From Paraburkholderia sp. BL21I4N1 (GTDB taxonomy: Bacteria > Pseudomonadota > Gammaproteobacteria > Burkholderiales > Burkholderiaceae), in the NCBI RefSeq assembly GCF_002973525.1, contig NZ_PVEN01000017.1, forward strand, positions 105,877 to 169,876: a stretch of DNA of 64,000 nt. Direction: 5' to 3'. Position 1 is the first letter of the stretch; each line of letters starts with the position of its first letter. Made by a program: the position numbers and the translations under genes. This document shows positions 1 through 7,769 of this stretch, piece after piece. The notes under the pieces are model-generated. The model ran no database searches. It had not been told where the DNA came from and saw only the letters and a list, made by a program, of their open reading frames with translations.

Positions 1-36
1 GGACTGCCCTTTTTTGTTTTTGCTGCGGTGTTTCGT

Positions 37-1266
37 TCAACCGCCGTCGTCATCCTGCTGATCGCCGCCGCCGTTGTCGTTATCTTCAGCCGGCTGCTTG
101 GGCGGCGCGGGGCGCTTGCCGATGGTCACATCCAGATCCATTTCGCGGCTCTTGCGCACAAGGTGCACCTTGGCGGCCGTGCCCGGTTTGATCTGCGCGA
201 TGACGTTTAACAGACGCGTGGTGTCGGTAATCTCCTGACCGTTCACGCTCACCAGGATGTCGCCCGGCTTGATACCCGCGCGGTCGGCCGGACCGTTCTT
301 CAACACGCCGGCGACGATCGCACCCGACTTCTGCTCGAGCCCGAACGACTCGGCGATCTCCGGCGTCACGTCCTGCGGCTCGACGCCGATCCAGCCGCGC
401 GTGACCGACCCGGTCGTGATGATGCTCTCCAGCACGCTGCGCGCCGTCGATACCGGAATCGCGAAGCCGATGCCCAGCGAGCCGCCCGAGCGCGAATAGA
501 TCGCCGTGTTGATGCCGAGCAGATTGCCATTCACGTCGACCAGCGCGCCACCCGAGTTGCCGGGATTGATCGCCGCGTCGGTCTGAATGAAGTTCTCGAA
601 CGTATTGATGCCGAGGTGGCTGCGGCCGAGCGCGCTGACAATGCCCATGGTCACGGTCTGGCCGACACCGAACGGATTGCCGATAGCCAGCACCACGTCG
701 CCCACGCGCGTTTGATCCATACGGCCGAGCGTGATGGTGGGCAGGTTGGTCATATTGACCTTCAGCACGGCCAGATCCGTTTCCGGATCGACGCCGATCA
801 CCTTCGCATTCGTGGTGCGACCATCGGCCAGCGCGATTTCGATCTGATCGGCGCCGTCCACGACGTGCTGGTTCGTTAGAATGTAACCTTCCGAACTCAC
901 TATCACACCCGAGCCCAGGTTCGATGCGGGCTCCTGCTGCTGCTTACGGTTGTTCTTGTCGCCGAAGAAGTAGCGGAACAGCGGATCTTTCGCGCGCGGG
1001 TCGGGTGGCAGTGAGCCATCCTTGCTGGAGAACACGTTGACGACCGCAGGCATCGCCTTCTGGGCGGCGTCTGCGTAAGACGCCTGAGCGGGGCCGCTGC
1101 CGATGCCAGGCGCCACTTCCCGGAGGGCGACGATCGGTTCGGCGAGTTGCTTGCCGAATTGCCCTTGACGCTGGAGCCACTGCGGTTTGAGCGTCGCAAT
1201 GATGAACATCAGCGCCAACAGCACAGTCACCGCTTGGGCAAAGAACAGCCAAAAGCGTCTAAGCAT
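37..1266 (-). CDS. DegS-like trypsin-type serine endoprotease with one PDZ domain
   Basis: A 409-residue periplasmic protease of the HtrA/Do family. The first 25 or so residues form one hydrophobic segment without a clear cleavage site, so it is probably an inner-membrane anchor. The trypsin fold carries the catalytic triad: His134 (in TNQHVVDGA), Asp164 (in PETDLAVLKV) and Ser238 (in NPGNSGGAL). A single PDZ domain follows at about residues 285-375, then a Gly/Asp-rich acidic tail. One PDZ plus an N-terminal anchor is the DegS architecture rather than the two-PDZ DegP/DegQ type. Members of this family cleave misfolded envelope proteins or an anti-sigma factor; which applies here is not shown. 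The start lies only 19 bp from the divergent NIF3 gene. Confidence 0.93.
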   Translation of the reverse strand: MLRRFWLFFAQAVTVLLALMFIIATLKPQWLQRQGQFGKQLAEPIVALREVAPGIGSGPAQASYADAAQKAMPAVVNVFSSKDGSLPPDPRAKDPLFRYFFGDKNNRKQQQEPASNLGSGVIVSSEGYILTNQHVVDGADQIEIALADGRTTNAKVIGVDPETDLAVLKVNMTNLPTITLGRMDQTRVGDVVLAIGNPFGVGQTVTMGIVSALGRSHLGINTFENFIQTDAAINPGNSGGALVDVNGNLLGINTAIYSRSGGSLGIGFAIPVSTARSVLESIITTGSVTRGWIGVEPQDVTPEIAESFGLEQKSGAIVAGVLKNGPADRAGIKPGDILVSVNGQEITDTTRLLNVIAQIKPGTAAKVHLVRKSREMDLDVTIGKRPAPPKQPAEDNDNGGGDQQDDDGG

Positions 1267-1285
1267 CTGAAGACTTGAGGTTTAT

Positions 1286-2032
1286 ATGGATCGGATCGAA
1301 CTTGAATTGTACTTGAACAATCTCCTTGAAACCGCGCGCTTCAAGGACTACTGCCCCAATGGATTGCAGGTCGAAGGGCGACGTCGAATAAATAAGCTCG
1401 CGACCGGCGTGACCGCGTCGGTGGCCTTCCTGGAGGCCGCGCTCGACTGGGGCGCGGACGCCGTACTGGTCCATCACGGCTACTTCTGGCGCAACGAAGC
1501 GCCGCAGATCACGGGCCGCAAACACGCGCGCCTGAAGCTGCTGATCGCCAACGACCTGAACCTGTTCGCCTACCATCTGCCGCTCGACGACCACCCGCTG
1601 TTCGGCAACAACGCGCAGATCGGCGAGAAGATGGGCTGGATCAGCGACGCGCGCTTCGGCGACAACGACCTCGGCTGGCTCGCCACCTTTCCGATGCCAA
1701 TCACGCTTTCGCACCTCACCGCCGAAATCGAGCAGACGCTCGGCCGCACGCCGCTCGTGTTCGGCGACCCGGATCGCGAGTTGCGTCGCGTGGGCTGGTG
1801 CACGGGTGCCGCGCAAGGCATGTTCGAGGCCGCCATCAACGCGGGCGCCGACGTCTATCTGACCGGCGAAGTCTCGGAGTCGGTCATGCACACATCGGCG
1901 GAAAGCGGTGTGGCGTTCCTCGCGGCCGGCCATCACGCGACCGAGCGCTTCGGCGTGCAGGCCGTGGGCAAGCATCTGTCCGAGCAATTCGATATCGAGC
2001 ACGTGTTTATCGATATCCCTAATCCGGTTTGA
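1286..2032 (+). CDS. NIF3-like dinuclear metal-binding hexameric protein (YbgI family)
   Basis: A 248-residue NIF3/YbgI family protein, typical in length. The conserved His-rich metal site is visible as VLVHHGYFW, then AYHLPLDDHP, and near the C terminus AAGHHATERFG. Family members form toroidal hexamers with two metal ions per subunit; proposed roles include a GTP cyclohydrolase I-like activity, but the true reaction is unsettled. The ATG follows a TTGAGG ribosome site by 6 bp. The gene stands between the protease and the bc1 operon and is probably transcribed on its own. Confidence 0.93.
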   Translation: MDRIELELYLNNLLETARFKDYCPNGLQVEGRRRINKLATGVTASVAFLEAALDWGADAVLVHHGYFWRNEAPQITGRKHARLKLLIANDLNLFAYHLPLDDHPLFGNNAQIGEKMGWISDARFGDNDLGWLATFPMPITLSHLTAEIEQTLGRTPLVFGDPDRELRRVGWCTGAAQGMFEAAINAGADVYLTGEVSESVMHTSAESGVAFLAAGHHATERFGVQAVGKHLSEQFDIEHVFIDIPNPV

Positions 2033-2305
2033 ATCGTCCGTTAGGAAAACATCCAGGCAAAGGCAATGCAAAAGCGGCGAAATGCCGCAGCCAGCGTATT
2101 AGCAAAGAAAAAGGTACGAATAACGCATAAGACGCTTAAAAGAAGGCGCGAAAAAGTTTGTGATTTGTACGGAGAAACCCTGATCTATCAAGGACTTCGC
2201 ACGGTTTTTGGCAATCGGCCCTTGTAAATGGCGACTCCATTCGCGCAAACTAGCGGCGGTAGAAGCGACGTGAAGGAAAAATCCAACTCAGAAGTGGGGC
2301 GTGTG

Positions 2306-2926
2306 ATGCGAGACAAGGAAGATGAACGCGTCGACGGCGGCCGCCGTACCTGGCTGATTGCGACGACCGTAGCAGGTGGCATAGGAGGCGTTGCCACTGT
2401 CGTACCCTTTGTTAGTTCGTTTGCACCATCTGAAAAGGCCAAGGCAGCAGGTGCCCCGGTCGAAGTCGATATTAGTGATCTCAAGCCGGGCGACATGAAG
2501 ACCGTTGCCTGGCGCGGTAAGCCGGTGTGGATCATCAACCGCACCGACAGAATGCTCGCCGATGTCCAGAAAGCCGATAACGAAGTAGCGGATCCCCACA
2601 CCAAGAATCCTTTTTCGATGCCGTTGCCGGAGTACTGCAACAACGAATTCCGTTCACGCACCGATCACAAGAACCTTTTTGTCGCCGTCGCCGTGTGCAC
2701 CCATCTGGGCTGCACGCCGACACCGCGCTTCCAGGAGGGCGCGCAGCCCAATCTGCCGGACGACTGGCCGGGCGGCTTCCTATGCCCTTGCCACGGTTCG
2801 ACCTACGACATGGCCGGCCGCGTCTTCAAGAACAAACCTGCGCCGCAGAACCTCGACATCCCGCCCTACATGTTCACCACGGCCACCAGCCTCGTGATCG
2901 GCAAGGACGAGAAAGGAGAAGCGTAA
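2306..2926 (+). CDS. petA: Ubiquinol-cytochrome c reductase iron-sulfur (Rieske) subunit
   Basis: A 206-residue Rieske subunit of the cytochrome bc1 complex, which carries electrons from ubiquinol to cytochrome c1. A twin-Arg start (GRRTWLI, residues 12-18) precedes the single N-terminal membrane helix. The 2Fe-2S cluster ligands are Cys131 and His133 in CTHLGC, and Cys160 and His163 in CPCHGS. I chose the ATG at 2306 because MRDKEDERVDGGRRTW matches the usual family N terminus; an in-frame ATG at 2228 would add 26 residues with no family support. The stop TAA overlaps the petB ATG by one base, so translation is coupled. First gene of petABC. Confidence 0.95.
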   Translation: MRDKEDERVDGGRRTWLIATTVAGGIGGVATVVPFVSSFAPSEKAKAAGAPVEVDISDLKPGDMKTVAWRGKPVWIINRTDRMLADVQKADNEVADPHTKNPFSMPLPEYCNNEFRSRTDHKNLFVAVAVCTHLGCTPTPRFQEGAQPNLPDDWPGGFLCPCHGSTYDMAGRVFKNKPAPQNLDIPPYMFTTATSLVIGKDEKGEA

Positions 2927-4305
2927 TGGCGATCGAACACGAAGTAGAGACGACCGGGCTGGTCGGCTGGATCGACCGCCGCTTTCCGCTGACCTCCACC
3001 TGGAAAAAGCACGTTTCCGAGTACTACGCGCCGAAGAACTTCAACTTCTGGTACTTCTTCGGTTCGCTCGCGCTGCTGGTGCTGGTCAATCAGATCGTCA
3101 CGGGCATCTTCCTCACCATGAACTACAAGCCCGACGCGACGCTCGCGTTCTCGTCGGTCGAGTACATCATGCGCGAGGTGCCGTGGGGCTGGCTGATCCG
3201 CTATATGCACTCCACGGGCGCGTCGATGTTTTTCGTCGTCGTGTATCTGCATATGTTTCGCGGGCTGATGTACGGCTCGTACCGCAAGCCGCGTGAACTG
3301 GTGTGGGTGTTCGGCTGCGCGATCTTTCTGTGCCTGATGGCCGAGGCGTTCTTCGGCTACCTGTTGCCGTGGGGGCAGATGTCGTTCTGGGGCGCCCAGG
3401 TGATCGTGAACCTGTTCTCGGCGATTCCGTTCATCGGGCCGGATCTGTCGCTGTGGATTCGCGGCGACTATGTGGTCTCGGACGTCACGCTGAACCGCTT
3501 CTTCGCGTTTCACGTGATCGCGATTCCTCTGGTGCTGATCGGACTGGTGGTCGCCCATCTGGTGGCGCTGCACGAAGTGGGCTCGAACAACCCGGATGGT
3601 ATCGAGATCAAGGCGAAAAAAGATCCGGACGGCATTCCGCTCGACGGCATTCCGTTCCATCCGTACTACTCAGTGCACGATTTCATGGGCGTGTCGGTGT
3701 TCCTGACGATTTTCGCCGCGATCATTTTCTTCGCGCCGGAAATGGGCGGGTACTTCCTGGAAGCGAATAACTTCATTCCGGCCAATCCGCTGCAAACGCC
3801 GCAGGAAATCGCGCCGGTGTGGTATTTCACCGCGTTCTATGCGATGTTGCGCGCCACGACCGACCCGTTCAAGATCGTCCTGATGATTGTGATCGCGTTG
3901 CTCGGCCTGCTCGCGCTGGTGCGGGCGCGCGGCAAGTGGAAGCTCGGGTTGCCGGTGCTCGCGGTGCTGGTGATTCTGGCCATGGCCTTCACCGAATCGA
4001 AGTTCTGGGGCGTGGTGGTGATGGGCGGCGCGGTGATTTCGCTGTTCTTCCTGCCGTGGCTCGATCGTTCGCCGGTGAAGTCGATCCGTTACCGGCCGTT
4101 TTTTCACAAGGTGTTCTACGGGATCTTCGTGGTGGCTTTCCTGACGCTCGGTTTCCTCGGTACGAAACCGCCGTCGCCGGCTTCCACGCTGATCGCGCAG
4201 GTTTGCGCGCTGATCTATTTCGCGTTTTTCCTCGGTATGCCGTTCTGGACGCGGCTTGGCACGTTCAAGCAGCCACCCGAACGGGTGCGGTTCAAGCCTC
4301 ACTAA
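2926..4305 (+). CDS. petB: Cytochrome b subunit of the bc1 complex
   Basis: A 459-residue multi-helix membrane protein and the quinone-oxidising core of complex III. Visible features include the paired heme-ligand helices (HSTGASMFFVVVYLHMFRG, then FFAFHVIAIPLVLIG) and the Qo-site helix region GYLLPWGQMSFWGAQV. The C-terminal third holds four further hydrophobic segments. The start at 2926 overlaps the petA stop and has AAAGGAG upstream; a longer in-frame reading from 2695 is an artefact running over petA. petC follows after 22 bp. Confidence 0.95.
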   Translation: MAIEHEVETTGLVGWIDRRFPLTSTWKKHVSEYYAPKNFNFWYFFGSLALLVLVNQIVTGIFLTMNYKPDATLAFSSVEYIMREVPWGWLIRYMHSTGASMFFVVVYLHMFRGLMYGSYRKPRELVWVFGCAIFLCLMAEAFFGYLLPWGQMSFWGAQVIVNLFSAIPFIGPDLSLWIRGDYVVSDVTLNRFFAFHVIAIPLVLIGLVVAHLVALHEVGSNNPDGIEIKAKKDPDGIPLDGIPFHPYYSVHDFMGVSVFLTIFAAIIFFAPEMGGYFLEANNFIPANPLQTPQEIAPVWYFTAFYAMLRATTDPFKIVLMIVIALLGLLALVRARGKWKLGLPVLAVLVILAMAFTESKFWGVVVMGGAVISLFFLPWLDRSPVKSIRYRPFFHKVFYGIFVVAFLTLGFLGTKPPSPASTLIAQVCALIYFAFFLGMPFWTRLGTFKQPPERVRFKPH

Positions 4306-4327
4306 TCGCAAGCCAGGAGAACACGAA

Positions 4328-5083
4328 ATGAAAAAACTGCTTACGACGTGCGCGCTGATCGGCGCGACACTGCTTGCGGTGCTGGGTACTCCGGCGCACG
4401 CGGACGAGAATTTCCCTCTCGACCGCGCGCCCGATAACGCGGAGAATTTCGCTTCTTTGCAGCACGGCGCGCAATTGTTTGTAAACTACTGCCTGAATTG
4501 CCATAGCGCGAACCTGATGCGCTACAACCGGCTGACCGACCTCGGCATCACGCCGGCGGAAATTCAGTCGAACCTGCTGTTCACTACCGACAAGGTCGGC
4601 AACACCATGACCGTGGCGATGCGCCCGGACGACGCAAAAGCGTGGTTCGGCGCGGCACCGCCGGATTTGTCGGTAGAAGCGCGGGCGCGCGGCAAAGACT
4701 GGCTGTACACGTATCTGCGCAGTTTTTATCGCGACGATACGCGGCCGACCGGCTGGAACAATCTGGTGTATGAAAACGTGAGCATGCCGCATGTGCTGTG
4801 GCAGCTTCAGGGGCAACGTACCGCGAAATTCGGGGACGAAACCGACGAAAAAACGGGCGAGACGGTACACAAATTTGTCGGCTACCAGCAGGTCACTCCG
4901 GGGACGATGTCGCCGGTAGATTATGATTCTGCTGTGGCCGACCTCGTGTCGTACCTGTCATGGATGTCCGAACCGACGCAGAAAACCCGCAAACAGCTTG
5001 GCGTGTGGGTACTGATGTTCCTCGGCATCCTGAGCTTTTTCGCCTGGCGACTGAACGCCGCGTACTGGAAACATATCAAATAA
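4328..5083 (+). CDS. petC: Cytochrome c1
   Basis: A 251-residue c-type cytochrome of the bc1 complex that passes electrons from the Rieske protein to soluble cytochrome c. It has a cleavable signal peptide (residues 1 to about 25, ending in AHA-D), a heme c site CLNCH (Cys55, Cys58, His59), and a C-terminal membrane anchor (VWVLMFLGILSFFAWRL). The ATG follows GGAGAACACGAA. Third gene of petABC; two hairpins lie just after the stop. Confidence 0.95.
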   Translation: MKKLLTTCALIGATLLAVLGTPAHADENFPLDRAPDNAENFASLQHGAQLFVNYCLNCHSANLMRYNRLTDLGITPAEIQSNLLFTTDKVGNTMTVAMRPDDAKAWFGAAPPDLSVEARARGKDWLYTYLRSFYRDDTRPTGWNNLVYENVSMPHVLWQLQGQRTAKFGDETDEKTGETVHKFVGYQQVTPGTMSPVDYDSAVADLVSYLSWMSEPTQKTRKQLGVWVLMFLGILSFFAWRLNAAYWKHIK

Positions 5084-5085
5084 TC

Positions 5086-5141
5086 ACGCCGTCACGCGGC
5101 GTGGGGCCGGCGCCAGGAAAAACCTGCTGAACGGTTTTTCC
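5086..5141 (+). other. Two tandem hairpins between petC and sspA
   Basis: The first hairpin has arms ACGCCG at 5086-5091 and CGGCGT at 5097-5102. The second has perfect 9-bp arms GGAAAAACC at 5116-5124 and GGTTTTTCC at 5133-5141. Neither is followed directly by a T tract, so an ordinary intrinsic terminator is not clear. They may protect the petABC 3' end or mark a processing or partial termination point before sspA. Confidence 0.45.
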
Positions 5142-5178
5142 GCGCGCTGGCCTTTCAGCTTTTTGAGGAAACGTAAAC

Positions 5179-5790
5179 ATGATGGTTCTGTATTCCGGCA
5201 CAACTAGCCCGTTCTGCCAGCGCTGCCGGCTGGTGTTGTTCGAAAAGGGCATGGACTTCGAAATCCGCGACGTCGACCTGTTTAACAAGCCGGAAGACAT
5301 CGCCGTGATGAATCCGTATGGTCAAGTGCCGATTCTCGTCGAACGGGACCTGATTCTGTACGAATCGAACATCATCAACGAGTATATCGACGAGCGCTTC
5401 CCGCACCCGCAACTGATGCCGGCCGATCCGGTTCAGCGCGCGCGCGCCCGTCTGTTCCTGCTGAACTTCGAAAAGGAACTGTTCGTTCACGTCGGCACGC
5501 TCGAAAACGAAAAGGGCAAGGCCGCCGAGAAGAATCACGAGAAGGCTCGCCTCGCGATCCGCGATCGTCTGACGCAGCTCGCACCGATCTTCCTGAAGAA
5601 CAAGTACATGCTCGGCGAAGAGTTCTCGATGCTCGACGTCGCGATCGCGCCGCTGCTGTGGCGTCTGGATCACTACGGTATCGAACTGTCGAAGAACGCA
5701 GCACCGCTGATGAAGTACGCCGAGCGCATTTTCAGCCGCCCGGCTTATATCGAAGCGCTGACGCCGTCGGAAAAGGTGATGCGTCGTTGA
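5179..5790 (+). CDS. sspA: Stringent starvation protein A (GST-fold RNA polymerase-binding protein)
   Basis: A 203-residue glutathione-S-transferase-fold protein. The thioredoxin-like half opens with VLYSGTTSPFCQRCR and includes NPYGQVPILVERD and LYESNIINEYIDERFPHPQLMP, typical of SspA. The all-helical C-terminal half follows. SspA binds RNA polymerase and acts in stationary-phase and acid-stress transcription. The start is ATGATG with GAGGAAACG upstream. It is 70 bp ahead of sspB, the usual sspAB pair, and downstream of petABC as in many betaproteobacteria. Confidence 0.94.
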   Translation: MMVLYSGTTSPFCQRCRLVLFEKGMDFEIRDVDLFNKPEDIAVMNPYGQVPILVERDLILYESNIINEYIDERFPHPQLMPADPVQRARARLFLLNFEKELFVHVGTLENEKGKAAEKNHEKARLAIRDRLTQLAPIFLKNKYMLGEEFSMLDVAIAPLLWRLDHYGIELSKNAAPLMKYAERIFSRPAYIEALTPSEKVMRR

Positions 5791-5860
5791 GTTTGGCTTT
5801 AGGGTGCGGGCGTCGCGCGGTAGGCGTGGCGCGGCCTCGCATCCGGTAAGAGGACTGTTG

Positions 5861-6367
5861 ATGCAAGAGATTTCCACCAAGCCTTATCTGCTGCGCGCGT
5901 TGTACGAGTGGTGCACGGATAACGGCTATACGCCGCACATCGCGGTCCGGGTCGACAACCAGACGCGGGTGCCGCGTCAGTTTGTGCGCGACAACGAAAT
6001 CGTGTTGAACATCAGCTTCGAGGCAACCAGCCAGTTGCAGATGGGCAACGAGTGGATCGAGTTCAGCGCGCGCTTCTCCGGCAAGTCGCACAAGATCGAA
6101 GTGCCGATCGCCAATATTCTCGCGATCTACGCGCGCGAAAACGGCCAAGGCATGGCGTTCCCGGTCGAGTCGGCCGGCGGTGAGGCCCAGGATTCGGGTG
6201 CGGACGCGGAACTGGCGGACGAAACCGAAGCGCCGGCCGCACCGCGCGCGGTCGAGACGTCGGCCGCCGACGCGGCCGCCAAAGCCGAGACCGCAACGGA
6301 CGGCCCGCAGCCGGACGACGATGGTTCAAAAGGTGGCGGAAGGGCTCGCCTCAAGATCGTAAAATGA
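5861..6367 (+). CDS. sspB: ClpXP protease specificity-enhancing factor SspB
   Basis: A 168-residue SspB. The folded N-terminal domain (about residues 1-115, beginning MQEISTKPYLLRALYEWC) binds ssrA-tagged substrates. The tail is Ala/Glu/Asp-rich, low in complexity and ends in a basic motif (RARLKIVK), which in SspB docks on the ClpX zinc-binding domain. ATG at 5861 is preferred over an upstream in-frame start because it begins the conserved domain. tRNA-Thr starts 19 bp after the stop, so the two may be co-transcribed. Confidence 0.93.
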   Translation: MQEISTKPYLLRALYEWCTDNGYTPHIAVRVDNQTRVPRQFVRDNEIVLNISFEATSQLQMGNEWIEFSARFSGKSHKIEVPIANILAIYARENGQGMAFPVESAGGEAQDSGADAELADETEAPAAPRAVETSAADAAAKAETATDGPQPDDDGSKGGGRARLKIVK

Positions 6368-6386
6368 AGTAGAATCACGGCCTCAT

Positions 6387-6462
6387 GCCGGCTTAGCTCA
6401 TCAGGTAGAGCGCTTGACTTGTAATCATGAGGTGGCGGGTTCGAGTCCTGCAGCCGGCACCA
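6387..6462 (+). tRNA. tRNA-Thr (anticodon TGT)
   Basis: A 76-base cloverleaf with an encoded CCA end. The acceptor arms GCCGGCT (6387-6393) and AGCCGGC (6452-6458) pair perfectly, followed by A and CCA. The D stem is GCTC/GAGC, the anticodon loop CTTGTAA has TGT at 6420-6422, and the T arm contains GGTTCGAGTCC. The anticodon stem CTTGA/TCATG has one T-T mismatch at pair 28-42. It lies between sspB and a strong terminator. Confidence 0.96.
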
Positions 6463-6470
6463 GAAGTACA

Positions 6471-6508
6471 AAACGGGGTTTCTGTTCATTCAGAAACCCC
6501 GTTTTTTT
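6471..6508 (+). terminator. Intrinsic terminator after tRNA-Thr
   Basis: Arms AAACGGGGTTTCTG and CAGAAACCCCGTTT pair perfectly around a TTCATT loop, and a run of seven T residues overlaps the end of the second arm. It lies 8 bp after the tRNA CCA end. Confidence 0.93.
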
Positions 6509-6907
6509 ATTGGCGTTTTCGCAAACCGCGCGTGGCGCGATGAATTGTGCGGCAAGACCATTGGCGGCTTATCCCAGTCAGGATAATCCCGCGAAAATAT
6601 AGTTCGCTGAACTTGGGGGCGCGTAAACGAAACGAGTGGCGGACACGCAATGCATGTCCGCCACTCGAGGGCAATTCAAAGGCTTGATTTTTAATTGGCG
6701 TTTTGGAGGCCGTGGTGCGGCGTCTCAGTGCGCGATCTCTCAGGTCCTAGTGGGTACGGCCTTTCCCACAGGTTGAGAACGACTATACCTGGGCGATACG
6801 GATCTGTCTATTGTTTGGCGGGAAAGCCCTGGTTGCCCCGAACACCTGAGATAGACAGGTGGCCGCACTTGTATAATCAATACGCATAATTTATTACCAA
6901 GGTCGCC
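6509..6907. other. Gene-poor region with a perfect hairpin and a TetR upstream region
   Basis: I see no credible gene in these 400 bp. It holds a perfect 13-bp inverted repeat (arms 6633-6645 and 6655-6667, 9-base loop, no T tract). It also holds an 8-bp inverted pair CTGTCTAT (6804-6811) and ATAGACAG (6851-6858), and a good -10 box TATAAT at 6872-6877 just ahead of the TetR gene. A small RNA ending at the hairpin is possible but unproven. Confidence 0.5.
6844..6877 (+). promoter_or_regulatory. Candidate promoter and operator of the TetR gene at 6908
   Basis: TATAAT at 6872-6877 is a consensus -10 box 30 bp before the start codon; no good -35 box is visible. An inverted repeat ACCTG (6844-6848) / CAGGT (6856-6860) occupies the -35 area, as expected for an autorepressor site. 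The operator assignment is inference. Confidence 0.4.
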
Positions 6908-7477
6908 GTGTCAGATAAGCGTCAACAGATTCTCGATACCGCAACGCTGCTGTTTAGCAAGCATGGTTATCACGCAGTGGGCGTGGATTGGATCATCGCC
7001 GAATCCGGGGTGGCGAAAATGACCATGTACCGGCATTTCCCGTCCAAGACCGACCTGGTGATCGCCGTATTGCGGCAGCGTCAGGAACTGTGCGCAGTGT
7101 CGCTCAAAGCGTTTGTCGAGGAGGCAGACGCGCCGCTGGTCCGTCTCGAACGAGTATTCGACTGGCATCAGGACTGGTTCACCAGCGAGACCTTCACGGG
7201 CTGCATGTTCACGCATGCAGCCGCCGAATTCGCCGACAAAGGCAGCAGCATCCACGAAATTAGCGTCGAACAGAAAGCAGGTCTCACGCAATTCATCGAG
7301 CAACTGCTGACAGATCTCGTGTCGTCCTCGCAGGCCAAAATCCTCGCGCCAGTCATGGTCATGCTGCTCGACGGCGCCACTTTGGCGGTGCAGATTTCCA
7401 GTCGAAAAGGCGCTGCGGGCGAAGCCTGGAATGCCGCGCGCGCTTTGCTGGCTGTGCATTCCGAGGCGACGGTCTGA
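6908..7477 (+). CDS. TetR/AcrR family transcriptional regulator
   Basis: A 189-residue TetR-type repressor. The N-terminal helix-turn-helix is clear: RQQILDTATLLFSKHGYHAVGVDWI, then AKMTMYRHFPSKTDLV. The C-terminal ligand domain (from about residue 75) has two Cys-containing stretches and resembles the NemR/YxaF-type group, but the ligand cannot be named. The start is GTG at 6908 with AAGG upstream; no better ATG fits the domain. The next gene is a methyltransferase about 290 bp downstream on the same strand, so the target could be itself or a distant gene. Confidence 0.88.
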   Translation: MSDKRQQILDTATLLFSKHGYHAVGVDWIIAESGVAKMTMYRHFPSKTDLVIAVLRQRQELCAVSLKAFVEEADAPLVRLERVFDWHQDWFTSETFTGCMFTHAAAEFADKGSSIHEISVEQKAGLTQFIEQLLTDLVSSSQAKILAPVMVMLLDGATLAVQISSRKGAAGEAWNAARALLAVHSEATV

Positions 7478-7553
7478 TTTCATGACGGGTGAGATAGACC
7501 GGCTGCCCGGCGTAGCGGTGAGGCGCGGAACGGTCGAAAATCACCATATCTCA

Positions 7554-7586
7554 TTCACCTTGTCGATTGTGGACTTTTTTGTCTAT
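7554..7586. repeat. 33-bp dispersed repeat, intergenic copy
   Basis: This stretch matches 9551-9583 at 32 of 33 positions; the first 21 bases are identical and the only difference is T versus A at 7575. It contains a degenerate palindrome TGGACT-N4-TGTCTA. It lies in the gap between the TetR gene and the methyltransferase gene. Confidence 0.75.
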
Positions 7587-7769
7587 TTTCGGCTTACGGC
7601 AACGACGGCAAGCCTGAACATCGACGAATAGCGCACCGCTTACCCGGACGACAGAGGTACTATTCGGGCGTCAGTCAGTCGGCATCACTATCCAGTACTC
7701 CGGCGGGCAACGCCCCCGACGACGCGAGTTTTCTCCGCGTCCCTCCCGCAACACCGATCCCACCTCATC

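Noticed and set aside
1259..2071. 270-codon minus-strand open frame opposite the NIF3 gene
   Set aside because: Antisense shadow without recognisable domain; the plus strand carries the conserved NIF3 metal site.
2866..3660. 264-codon minus-strand open frame opposite petB
   Set aside because: Arg/His/Asp/Gln-rich shadow of the cytochrome b gene.
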